Source: Achatina immaculata
Taxonomy: Eukaryota; Mollusca; Gastropoda; Stylommatophora; Achatinidae
Reading direction: 5' to 3'
Length of the DNA stretch: 64,000 bases
Assembly (NCBI GenBank): GCA_009760885.1
Contig: CM019710.1
Span: forward strand, 2,458,633-2,522,632
Part shown: positions 38,401 through 51,700 of the stretch, piece after piece
How the letters are laid out: each line of letters starts with the position of its first letter
Numbering within the stretch: the first letter of the stretch is position 1
The notes under the pieces: generated by a model
The model's database searches: none
The model's input: only the letters and a program-made list of their open reading frames with translations
What the model was told of the DNA's origin: nothing
Made by a program: the position numbers and the translations under genes

Positions 38401-41400
38401 TGTACTTTCTCTTACCAGCCTGTTCTAAATGTCAGGCTATATTATCTAAGAAACTACAATAGATAAGACCTATCTGTTGTACTTTCTCTTACCAGCCTGT
38501 TCTAAATGTCAGACTATATTATCTAATAAACTACAATAGATAAGACCTATCAGTTATACTTTCTCTTACCAGCCTGTTCTAAATGTCAGACTATATTATC
38601 TAAGAAACTACAATAGATAAGCCCTTTCTGTTTTACTTTCTTTTACCAGTCTTTTCTAAATGTCAGACTATATTATTTAAGAAACTACAATAGATAAGCC
38701 CTTTCTGTTTTACTTTCTTTTACCAGTCTTTTCTAAATGTCAGACTATATTATCTAAGAAACTACAATAGATAAGACCTATCTGTTGTACTTTCTCTTAC
38801 CAACCTGTTCTAAATGACAAGCTATGTTATCTAAGAAACTACAATAGATAAGACCTATCTGTTGTACCTTCTCTTACCAGCCTGTTCTAGCCTATGTTAT
38901 TTGATTGTTGTAAGGAAAGTTTATTACCTTCAAGTTATTTAGTGAATTTGATGAAGAATTGATGAAAGTTGCTATGATTGTGCAAGGGAAGATCATTTTT
39001 CCTGTTAAAAGAGTTAATAGTACTTTGACAAATTTAATATCCTGTCAGGTGTTGCCAGAATTTGAGAAAATCTTTAGGGAAAACACAGAAGAGCAGGTGG
39101 ATGAAATGATCACACTTCACCTCCATCCAACAGTGATTGTTCACAATCTCCTGCCCTTCCCTGTTCAAGTAACGCTGGAGGTATGTGCTTGTGGTACACT
39201 TGTCTTGTATTTCATCTTCACAGTCACACTGGTACACATAACCATGCAGATGTGAAACAGGTCACTAGAGAAGAGAATAACAGTGTTTGAGATGAAGTGT
39301 TACAGAAGGGCACTTAGAATGTCATGGATATAATTGAAATCAAATAAAGAGATTCTGATAGGATTGGGTATCGCAGAAAACTGGCTCATTAACAAGCTGA
39401 GATACTTCTGCCACATCAAGAGACACAGCAGCCTGGAGAGGTTGATAGTAGAAGGCATGGTGCCCAGCAAAAGAGAAAAAGTATCACCTTGAAGCAGGCA
39501 GACTCAGGACATACGGAAAGTCTGAATGTGTCATTGTGAGATGCTGGTCAGATTGTGCAAGACTTTGTTGAGAGGGCACTGTTCACATGAACTGGTACAT
39601 ATAACAGCTACAGTCCAGTCATTACAAGTTGAAATCATGTCCAATCTTACCATCGTGTCATTCATTGACAAAACATGAATGTAAATGTTTTTATTGCTGC
39701 TGTTTGTGTCCGCATACATTAACCAACCTGAAGCTCATCTGTAACACAGGTGGGCTCTAGACCATTGTAGTTACATTTTATTTACAGATTGGACCTTAAA
39801 AAAAATAAAACTGGCTTCTCAACAGGCTCCACTATGCTTCTGATACACAAATCCATGATTTGATTGTCAGACCATAGTGTTTTGACTGTGAGTTGCACAA
39901 TTTTTTCACATGCTAATGCTCCTAAGATGATTGTTTCACAATTATTTTCACATGCTAATGCTCTTCAAATGATTGTGTCACAATTATTTTCACATACTAA
40001 TGCTCTTCAAATGATTGTGTCACAATTATTTTCACATACTAATGCTCCTCAAACTGAGAGCTGTCTGAAATTGTCAGGCATTTTCCTGGAACATTTTGTT
40101 TGGTGGCTTGATTCTGACAGTATAAAAATATCTTAAAATAAGTAGACCTAGAACGTTCTGTTTGGCAGCTTGATTCTGACAGTATCAAAATCTTTCAAAA
40201 TAAGTAGACCTAGAACATTCTGTTTGGCAGCTTGATTCTGATAGTATCAAAATCTTTCAAAATAAGTAGACCTAGAACATTTTGTTTGGCAGCTTGATTC
40301 TGACAGTATCAAAATCTTTCAAAATAAGTAGACCTAGAACATTCTGTTTGGCAGCTTGATTCTGATAGTATCAAAATCTTTCAAAATAAGTAGACCTAGA
40401 ACATTCTGTTTGGCAGCTTGATTCTGACAGTATCAAAATCTTTCAAAATAAGTAGACCTAGAACATTTTGTTTGGCAGCTTGATTCTGATAGTATCAAAA
40501 TCTTTCAAAATAAGTAGACCTAGAACATTCTGTTTGGCAGCTTGATTCTGATAGTATCAAAATCTTTCAAAATAAGTAGACCTAGAACATTCTGTTTGGC
40601 AGCTTGATTCTGATAGTATCAAAATCTTTCAAAATAAGTAGACCTAGAACATTCTGTTTGGCAGCTTGATTGTTTTTGTTTAAGCACTGACAATGACTTA
40701 TCACTGTTCTTATTTATCAGGCTACAGGAGACTGACTGACTGACTTTAAATATTACCTTTCACTGTGGATAGAGGTTTACAAAAAAAAAAAAAAGGAACG
40801 AAAGTGGGCAGAAACGAGAATGGCAGAAAGTAAGATAAGCACAAATAGATGAAAACATGCAACAGTCAGATATTTCCACAAAAGCCTTTTTCAAAGATCA
40901 AATACAAAAATAACACAACAGATAAAAAGCAAGAAAAATAGATGACAAATTAAACACTTGGGAGTTTTGGTCTTCTCCATGTAAGAAAGACAGGCACATA
41001 ATGTTGCCTCTCTCTCTTAAATCAGTGTTGAAAGAAGAATGACATATAGTGTTAACTGTTTTCTTAAATCAGGATATAGAAGAGATTGAGTTACATAATG
41101 TTTACATCTTTTTTCTTAACTCAAAGTGCTGAGAAGACTGACTTACATAATATTACTTCTTTGCTATTAAATCAGGATATAGAAGAGATTGAGTTACATA
41201 ATGTTTACATCTTTTTTCTTAACTCAAAGTGCTGAGAAGACTGACTTACATAATATTACTTCTTTGCTATTAAATCAGGATATAGAAGAGATTGAGTTAC
41301 ATAATGTTTACATCTTTTTTCTTAACTCAAAGTGCTGAGAAGACTGACTTACATAATATTACTTCTTTGCTATTAAATCAGGCTATAGAGGAGATTGAGT

Positions 41401-44400
41401 TACATAATGTTTACATCTTTTTTCTTAACTCAAAGTGCTGAGAAGACTGACTTACATAATATTACTTCTTTGCTATTAAATCAGGCTATAGAGGAAACTT
41501 ACAGGATGTTATCTCTTTTCTCTTAATTCAGGGTACAGAGGACACTTACGTGATATTATATCTTTTCTCTTAAATCAGGGTACAGAGGACACTTACGTGA
41601 TATTATCTCTTTTCTCTTAAATCAGGGTACAGAGGACACTTACGTGATATTATCTCTTTTCTCTTAATTCAGGGTACAGAGGACACTTACGTGATATTAT
41701 CTCTTTTCTCTTAATTCAGGGTACAGAGGACACTTACGTGATATTATCTCTTTTCTCTTAAATCAGGGTACAGAGGACACTTACGTGATATTATCTCTTT
41801 TCTCTTAATTCAGGGTACAGAGGACACTTACATGATATTTTCTTTTTTCTCTTAAATCAGGGTACAGAGGACACTTACGTGATATTATATCTCTTTTCTC
41901 TTAAATCAGGGTACAGAGGACACTTACATAATATTATCTCTTTTCTCTTAAATCAGGGTACAGAGGACACTTACGTGATTTTTTTTCTCTAAATAAAAAT
42001 ACAGAGAATGCTTATGTGATATTATCTTTTTTCTCTTAAATAAAAATACAGTGGACACTTACGTGATGTTTTTTTCTCTTAAATATACAGAGAATGCTTA
42101 CATGATATAAACTTTTTTCTATTAAATAAAAATACAGAGGATACTTATATAATATTATCTGTTTTCTCTCAATTCAGGGCACAGAAGAGACTACTGTGTT
42201 AGAAGCTGGCCAGCATGTTCCACTTAGCTATGCATCTATTAACCAAACTAATATAGAGATAAAGGTGAGTTCCCCCCTGTAATCTCTTTACATGGTCAGC
42301 TTTTGTTTGTCAGTAATAAATGCTTTTATGGTAACATAATATTTATATTTATGTACTCTCAGTATTGGAATGTTCAGTACCTGCTAAGTATTTATAATTA
42401 GTTTATATTCATTATTGGAGAACTTATATTTTGATGTGTTCAGTACTGGAATATTTTTTATTATTTCCTGTTGTTTAGTGTGGTTGGTTTTGATGTTAAT
42501 GCCTGATGCATGTGTTTGTGTATCAGCTTTGTAATGCTTATTTATTTCAGAATATTTTCTGTGTAATTGGTCAAATGCTAGTAACAGTATAATCAGAAAG
42601 AGTATGTTTGTGGTTTGCTCATTTTTAGATAAACTATCAGACAGAGCCTGGAATTGTTGTCAACAGAATCCATGCAGTAACCGTGTTAACTTTATCCATG
42701 CCATCAGCTGATATAATCTTCTTGACTCTTTCCACACCTTAGGAAGAAACGTTGATGTTCAATTGGGTGCCGGATTAAAAGCGCGGGTCTTGATATGCAT
42801 AGGGGGTATAGTTGTAAAATTGAATGTAGCACAGTATTTCCATGTACTTCCATGTTTTTATTTTATTATGTTTTGAAATATAACTAAATGTATGAAGATT
42901 TCATAAGTGCAGAGTTTTTTAGGAAAAAAGAAGTAATGTGATGTTTTTAGACAATGATTGTGTCCAACTTACCATCGGATAGGTCTAGAGGTACACTATG
43001 TACCATCTGAGATGTGTAGATCTACCTGTTGATGTCGTATTGTGATTCAGTGTTGCATTATCAGTAGAATAATGTCTGAAATAACCTTCTAACTACTTCT
43101 CCAGTCATCTAATATATCTAGATCTACTTGGGATACATTCAAGAACAGTGGTCTGGTCACAGAGCATGTCCGTACCCCTATCTACCCCTGTCTACGTCAC
43201 CAAAAATTGAAATTTCTCACAGACAACTTCAGTTTTCTCTCTCGTAACTAAGCACTCTTCAGCCATTATGAAAAAAGTCATGGGCATGCGCACTAAATGT
43301 TTACAATCTAAACGTTACACTGGGATTTTAATGAAACAAACCAACCATCACTAAAGCGACTAAAGGCGTTATGTGAGAAATTGGAACCGCCGCTTAAGTG
43401 ACCAAAGGCCCGGGATGAGTTAACTTTATCTGTGCCATCAGCCGATATAATCTTGTTAACTTTATTTGTGCCATCAGCCAGTGTAACCTCGTTAACTTTA
43501 TATGTGCCATCAGCCAATATAACCTTGTTAACTTTATCCATGCCATCAGCTGACATAATCTTGCTAACTTTATCTGTGCTGTCAGTTTGTTAACATTATT
43601 CATGCTGTCATTTAAGAAATACTGTCAGATGAACTATTTCAGCAAATTATTTTTTTCACTATAGAAATTTTTTTTTTCCTCTGATGTGGCAGTATCCTGT
43701 GGAGATAATGGTACTGTTTTGTCCTTTTCTCTTATCATACTTTTTTCTATTATTTTTACATAATTATTTTCTGTTTGTAATAATTGCAGATTGTAAAATA
43801 TGTATACTGCATATCATGACAAATTTGTTTCTCTCTGAAGATGCTTATGTTGCTTTCTGTAGCACTATTCTTTTGTTTTCATTTGGTCACTTTAATTTGG
43901 TGGCACATGTTTTATATTTGATCATCACATAAAATGCTGTCTTTTTTACTTTACACAATGTACCTGTCACTTACATGAAAAAAAAAAAATTCTAGTTAGT
44001 AATAGGGAAGTACAGAAATAAGTTGCTATTGTTTGTGTGGCTCAGACTGCCACAGCGGAAGACCACAACTAGGGAAAAGAAGAAAGCAGGAGGAATATAG
44101 TTAAAAACTCATAGTTGTCAGGAAGAAATGAAAGAAAAACCTAAATAACTGTTTTCTTATTTGGTCCTGCCTTAAAGAAGTGACTTGCCTGTGTGTTTTG
44201 TTCACTGAAAGGTATTTATTTTAGGGCTAATTAGTTGAGAAGTCACTTTAAGCTAAGTCTTCAGTCAGTGAAGTTTGTCTTATACATCAGCTTGAAATAA
44301 CACAGACATGTAGTAAACAGCAGGAGTGGTATAATAAATACAGCACCTGCATAAAGTAAAAATAATGTGTGTAGCTTGTAGTTCCACTTCCCAGAATCAG

Positions 44401-45529
44401 GAAGAAGACACTGAGCAGGTTTGAGAGGTTGGGGCCATGGGAGGCATAGGAGACAGGAAGAGGGTCATCTTTTAACATCTCTTCATCATCAGAATCTATC
44501 ACTGACATCTACACCTTCTTCTATGTCTGCCTGTCTCAGTGTTTGTAGTTGATATGAAGGCTTGAAATACAGTATTATGCTTGACTCACACATTTTTCTA
44601 TCATACAATTCTTTGTAGACACAAAATACTACAAACCTGCCTTAGACTTGCATGCACTTTCAAAATTTAGCTCTGACTTTTCTTTCATTATTGCAGTACT
44701 GTCAGAATCTCATGCAAGTGCTTCACATTAAGTTCCTAGATGACTTCACTTTTAGTTTGTGTCCTTTCCTCTTGCAGTTCTTGGTCGCCGCGGAATGACA
44801 AAACCTCTTCAACAGCATCTTTGTCAACTTTAAAAACCCCTACTCTTAGCTTAGCCAGTCTTTATTGCCTGTTTTAATATTGCAAGTTTGGAGCTTGTAA
44901 ATCATTCACAGTTTCCTCCAAATCATTTCTCATTGAGACTGTGGAGAGCATCTCCCAGGTTGACAGTTTCTAATTTGATGTTGTAGTCTTTCTGTATCTG
45001 TCACAAAGATGCTTTTTAGTTGCCCTCTCTGTCCGTGTCACTTGAACACATCACATTTAGCTTATAGTAATGTCACATGTCCTATCTCACCGCCATACTC
45101 AGCAGTCACAGGGCACCTGTTATCAAGGTTATTTTCTCCACACTGTTTTTCAGCTCACATACATAGAAAACAATCACTTGGCTATTCCAGCCACATGGAT
45201 GTAAATTCAACACAACTTATCAACATCTTTAAGTGCCCTCAGAGTGCTATACTAGTACAGGCCTAAGGACAGCATAACCAGTGGCATTAATAATAGACAT
45301 TCCTCGCCTACAACTGATATTTCAGGACCTTCACTGCACTATATTTTCTAAACTCTTCTTCATTCATCTGTTTCACCCATTCTTTTCTCAGCTTCACAAC
45401 TATTGTATCTCTCTCTCTTTCTCTCTCACTATCCTCTCTCTTTCTCTCTCTCTCTGTCTCTCATATACACACAGTCACACTGGCACTCCACCTTGTTGAT
45501 CTCCATTTAAACATTCACACTACTTCACT

Positions 45530-45560
<31 letters not shown>

Positions 45561-45737
45561 AACACATAGAGTCACACTAGCACTACATCTCACAGACCTC
45601 TATCTAAACACTCACACTACTTTACTCCTCTCTCTCTCTCTCACTCTCTCTCTCTCTCACACACACACACACAAACACATAGAGTCACACTAGCACTACA
45701 TCTCACAGACTTCTATCTAAACACTCACACTATTTCA

Positions 45738-45794
<57 letters not shown>

Positions 45795-48700
45795 AACACA
45801 TAGAGTCACACTAGCACTACATCTCACAGACCTCTATCTAAACACTCACACTATTTCACTCCTCTCTCTCTCTCTCTCTCTCTCTCATACACACACACAA
45901 AACACATAGAGTCACACTAGCACTACATCTCACAAACCTCTATGTAAACACTCACACTACTTCACTCCTCTTTCTCGCTCACACACACACACACACACAC
46001 TCGCACTACTTTACCACATGCACTTCCAGATACAGCTTCTTGCAAGTCACAGATAAGTGCTCCTTTTTTTATTTATATTTTTTCCATTCTTATTTCTTGT
46101 ATATCATGTATTTTCTCTTCTTTTCCTGTTTCTCTTTGTCTTTTATCTTTTTTGTATGATTAAAGTGTTAACTGAAACATTACAAATTACAACTGTGTGC
46201 TTGTTAATTAATAAAGCATTTCCTACTTTTGTTTTAGTCTTAAAATGTCTCAGTAATGACTTACTCCAGAACAAACGGTGTTTAATGTTTTTACTTTTCA
46301 CCTTTTTTTTTTTCATAAAAGCAAAAATCCTCTTTGGCTTTCTTTCATTGGAAAAAAAAACAAACAAACAAAAATGATGTCTGTTGTAAAATAAAAAGTG
46401 GCATAAAGTAAAAAGTAAATCTTGGAAAAGTGGGGGATGCCTATATTTTGTTCTGAGTGGTGTATGTAGGTCACAGATTAAGCATCATGTGTCCACTGAG
46501 ATCAGACTTTGTCAAAATGTCCTAGTCAGTAAGATGAGATAGTGAGGAATATCAGTGTTCAGTCTAGATCACAGAAAACAAAACTATACATACGTGAATG
46601 TTAGAGTGTTATGAAAACAAGCCAGATATTCATGTAATGCTTCATCTACCACAATATATATGTAGGCAAACAAACTCTAGACTATTCCTTACATTGTGAA
46701 TGGAAGAATATAAACTTAATCATGTCACTCTGCTATCAGTTTTGTTTTTCCTTTATTTCATATTTCGCAAAATGTCAGCATTATTAACATTTGTTTTTTT
46801 TTATATGAGGTAATGGTGATAAATATTTTTAATGCAAGATTATCTTTCTGCTTGTCACTGACCCACTGGTGTGTGCACAACCAGTATCATGTCATATTTG
46901 GTTTTGTGTCACATACAGCATATATGACCATTTGTCTTGTTTCACATACAGCATATGTAACCATTTGTCTTGTGCCACATAAGTATATGTGACCATTTGT
47001 CTTGTGTCACATAAGCATATGTGACCATTTGTCTTGTGTCACATAAGCATAACAACACAAGGAATATAAACAATATAACGCATGATCAAAAAAGTATCCA
47101 GACTGGACTTATAAAAAAGAAACTACAGTAGTTAGTGATCTGTAATTTAGTTATCTTTGAAATAGTCCCTTTCTGAAGCAACACACTTAGTCCATCGCTG
47201 TTTTCACCGTTGGAAGCATTTTTTAAAGTCATCTTGTGATATGGAGTAAAGCTGCCTCGTCACTTTCTATCTCCTCAATATCCTCAAATCTTTTCTCTTT
47301 CAAGTGTTTTTTTTTTTTTTTAAATTGTTGGGAATAGGAAAATGTCACAGGAAGTGATATCGGATGAATATAGTAGTTGTTGCTGGACCTGTGGGGGATG
47401 CTGTGATGCATGTCTCATGCAGTGTTGGCCTTTTAAAACAAACTCTATCTCTCTCTTTCTCTCTCTCAGCTACACAGTGTTGTTCCTTGTTGGTTGTCTG
47501 ACCTGATGGGCATTTTCATGATGCATAATTCTACTGCAGTAAAAAAAAAAAAAAGTCAGCATTGTCTTGAAACTGCTGCAGCTGTGTCGTGCATTTCTGG
47601 GTCTGGGAGGCATCAGGGCCTCCGCTGTGAAGACTTCAGTCCACACCACGTCTGCCTGAGATAATTGTTTTCTAAGCTGTCACTATCATCACTTATGCAA
47701 TAAAACATTTTCCAGCTGTTTTTAATATTTTATATTTATGTCTAACGGTATCCATAAAGATTATATTAATTTGATGAGATATATTTTCATGTACACTGAA
47801 AATTAAATGGCAAAAAGAGCATTTTCTTGTCTGTGTAAGTTTTGCAGGTCATATATTAGTACTGTCACTGCAGACAGCTCAGGTATTTGACATAGCTTAA
47901 ACATAGTAATACTGAAGGATGGAGATTCTGGAAATTACTGTATAATAATTGTGTTCTTTTAAAAAATTTTAAAAAAAAAACAGATGGTCATTACTTGGAG
48001 AATGTTGGCCATATAAAAAGTTATATTGTTTAGTTGAGAGCATTTGACTGAGTATTGTTTAGTTGAGAGCATCTGACCAAGTATTGTTTAGTTGAGAGCA
48101 ACTGACTGATTATTGCTTAGTTGAGGGCATCTGACTGAGTATTGTTTAGTTGAGAGCATCTGACTGAGTATTGTTTAGTTGAGAGCATCTGACTGATTAT
48201 TGCTTAGTTGAGAGCATCTGAACTAAACAAAATATTTTGTAACTGACTGCTTTGGTGGAGCACATTCATAGCTAAGTGTGTGCTGTGGTGGAAACAGATT
48301 TTAAGCTAACTTGTATCTCACAGGCTGTGCTTGTACTTTCTGTTCCAAATAGATTGTTGAGTACAGAGGCCATCAGTGGACAGGGAAGAAGCTGATACGT
48401 CTTGATGTACCCGAGCTCAGTATCTTGACATTCCAGTCACAAGATGATGGAAAGCCTATTTTCATGGTCTGATAGTTTTTCATGTTGTCTTTGTGTATGT
48501 CTGGTATGAAAGTTTCTCATGTTATGTTTGTGTGTTTGTATGTCTGGTATAAAAGTTTATCATGTTGTGTTTGTGTATGTCTGGTTTAAAAGTTTTTCAT
48601 GTTGTGTTTGTGTATGTCTGGTATAAAAGTTTTTCATGTTGTGTTTGTGTATGTCTGGTATAAAAGTTTTTCATGTTGTGTTTGTGTATGTCTGGTATAA

Positions 48701-51700
48701 AAGTTTTTCATGTTGTGTTGTGTATGTCTGGTATAAAAGTTTTTCATGTTGTGTTTGTGTATGTCTGGTATAAAAGTTTTTCATGTTGTGTTTGTGTATG
48801 TCTGGTATAAAAGTTTTTCATGTTGTGTTTGTGTATGTCTGGTATAAAAGTTTTTCATGTTGTGTTTGTGTATGTCTGGTATAAAAGTTTTTCATTTTGT
48901 GTTTGTGTATGTCTGGTATAAAAGTTTTTCATGTTGTGTTTGTGTATGTCTGGTATAAAAGTTTTTCATGTTGTGTTTGTGTATGTCTGGTATAAAAGTT
49001 TCTCATGTTGTGTTTGTGTATGTGTATATCTGGTGTGATAGTTTCTAATATTGTACTTGTGTACATGTATGTCTAGATTTTCCTTTTTTATCTGTGTATG
49101 TTATGCTTTTTATGTAATATGTATTAGGTGGTAATCATGCGCTTAGTATATTTCTGCAGAATTTGAGAGAATAGTCTGATACAGATAAAGATAACATAGA
49201 AAGATAGGAGATCACAGTCTCAGATTTCATTCACTACACAAACACAGTCAGTATGGACATTGTCTACACAATAGTCAAGAACACAGTTTGAGCAACAATT
49301 TGTGTGTTTCAGTGTAAAGAAATGTTCCAGACCGTAACAAACACTGTCACTATGGACATTGTCTACACAATAGTCAAGAACACAGTTTGAGCAACAATTT
49401 GTGTGTTTCAGTGTAAAGAAATGTTCCAGACCGTAACAAACACTGTCACTATGGACATTGTCTACACAATAGTCAAGAACACAGTTTGAGGAACAATTTG
49501 TGTGTTTCAGTGTAAAGAAATGTTCCAGACCGTAACAAACACTGTCACTATGGACATTGTATCTACACAATAGTCAAGAACACGGTTTGAGCAACAATTT
49601 GTGTGTTTCAGTGTAAAGAAATGTTCCAGACCGTAACAAACACTGTCACTATGGACATTGTCTACACAATAGTCAAGAACACAGTTTGAGGAACAATTTG
49701 TGTGTTTCAGTGTAAAGAAATGTTCCAGACCGTAACAAACACTGTCACTATGGACATTGTCTACACAATAGTCAAGAACACAGTTTGAGCAACAATTTGT
49801 GTGTTTCAGTGTAAAGAAATGTTCCAGACCGTAACAAACACTGTCACTATGGACATTGTCTACACAATAGTCAAGAACACAGTTTGAGGAACAATTTGTG
49901 TGTTTCAGTGTAAAGAAATGTTCCAGACCGTAACAAACACTGTCACTATGGACATTGTCTACACAATAGTCAAGAACACAGTTTGAGCAACAATTTGTGT
50001 GTTTCAGTGTAAAGAAATGTTCCAGACCGTAACAAACACTGTCACTATGGACATTGTCTACACAATAGTCAAGAACACAGTTTGAGGAACAATTTGTGTG
50101 TTTCAGTGTAAAGAAATGTTCCAGACCGTAACAAACACTGTCACTATGGACATTGTCTACACAATAGTCAAGAACACAGTTTGAGCAACAATTTGTATGT
50201 TTCAGTGTAAAGAAATGTTCCAGACCGTAACAAACACTGTCACTATGGACATTGTCTACACAATAGTCAAGAACACAGTTTGAGCAACAATTTGTATGTT
50301 TCAGTGTAAAGAAATGTTCCAGACCGTAACAAACACTGTCACTATGGACATTGTCTACACAATAGTCAAGAACACGGTTTGAGCAACAATTTGTGTGTTT
50401 CAGTGTAAAGAAATGTTCCAGACCGTAACAAACACTGTCACTATGGACATTGTCTACACAGTAGTCAAGAACACGGTTTGAGCAACAATTTGTGTGTTTC
50501 AGTGTAATGTTCCAGACCGTAATAAACACTGTCACTATGGACATTGTCTACACAGTAGTCAAGAACACAGTTTAAGCAACAATTTGTGTGTTTCAGTGTA
50601 AAGAAATGTTCCAGACCGTAATAAACACTGTCACTATGGACATTGTATGATCATCATTGTATGAAGGTTGCCAGTAATGAATCTCCTTTCCTCACTCTCT
50701 TGATATTATTGTACACTCAGCTGGGTGTATCTTGTCCATCTATATCTCAGTCTACCTCTTGCTCCTTATTCCTTCCACCTTTCTTTCTGGTATTTTTTAA
50801 AAAATCCTTATTTTTTTTAGAAGTTCACATTGCTCTTGGTGTTGTTCTAATGCTTGTGCTTTATTTGTTCTTTTCATTTTCCACAACGTATGGCATCATT
50901 TTCTGTATATCCACATTTCTGCAGCATGTATCCTTCTCCCTGATTTATTTGTACTTCATCTCCAGGTTTCTGCTGTGTACAATAGTGCATTTTATAAACC
51001 TCCTATTTGTTTTTATGATGACACAAGCGTGGTGTTGCATGTATGTTTGCCATTCCTGCTCTTCTCCTTATCTCCTCCTCACATTTCTCATCCTTAGTAT
51101 ATGTCTGGTAGCTGTAGTTTGTCACTTGTTTCTTTTCTCTTTGTTTATGCTTACATTGATATGTGGCGTTTTATCTTTCCTGCTAAACACCTTTACTTTG
51201 GTTTTCCTTGATATTGATCTCAAGTCCCCATTCTTGAGTTGTTTTGTGTATCATATCTGTTAATTTCTGTAGGCTCTGTGAATACTCTGCTAGGACTGTA
51301 TCATCTGCATAACTTAAACTGTTGACATTTCTTCTCCCTCTCCTGTGTCGTCCCTCCATGTCCCATCTCCTCCCCCCCTACTCCTCATTTGTTCAGTCCT
51401 GGTAGGCTATCTGAAGATGTTCTTTGTGTAGAGGTTGAATAGACATGGGGACACATCTTTGTCTCATTCCTCTCTTGATGGGTACATTTGCTGATGTCAC
51501 TGTGCTGTATCTTAATGATGTTTCCCTTTCCCAGTAGAGATTTGTTACAGTTTGGATGTCTTTGCCATTGAATTTGATTTCCTCCAGACATTGTCACAGT
51601 AGTGAAACATTTCCATCAGACATTATCACAGTAGTGAAACATTTCCATCAGACATTATCACAGTAGTGAAACATTTCATCCAGACATTATCAAGTATTGA

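Larger units (their letters stand above)
34520..38890. repeat. 77-bp minisatellite hosting two LINE copies
   Basis: The unit (cagcctgttctaaatgtcag through tctaagaaactacaatagat to tgtactttctcttac) is 77 bases, as shown by starts at 36521 and 36598. Copies occur at 34520-34655, 36520-36760 and 38140-38890. The unit junction tactttctcttaccag resembles a 3' splice site on the sense strand. Two LINE family A copies occupy the gaps. Confidence 0.93.

Noticed and set aside
44287..44508. Reverse open frame beginning MSVIDSDDEEMLKDDP
   Set aside because: No recognisable family, no splice sites and only 73 codons; kept as unassigned sequence, not called as a gene.
48020..48235. 29-bp array as a third acceptor-derived array (exon 11)
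   Set aside because: Similarity to the exon 11 start is partial and the array is about 120 bases away from the acceptor; not strong enough to claim.
50643..51263. 206-codon + strand hydrophobic open frame
   Set aside because: It is the complement of a decayed reverse-strand LINE; hydrophobicity comes from the T-rich strand.
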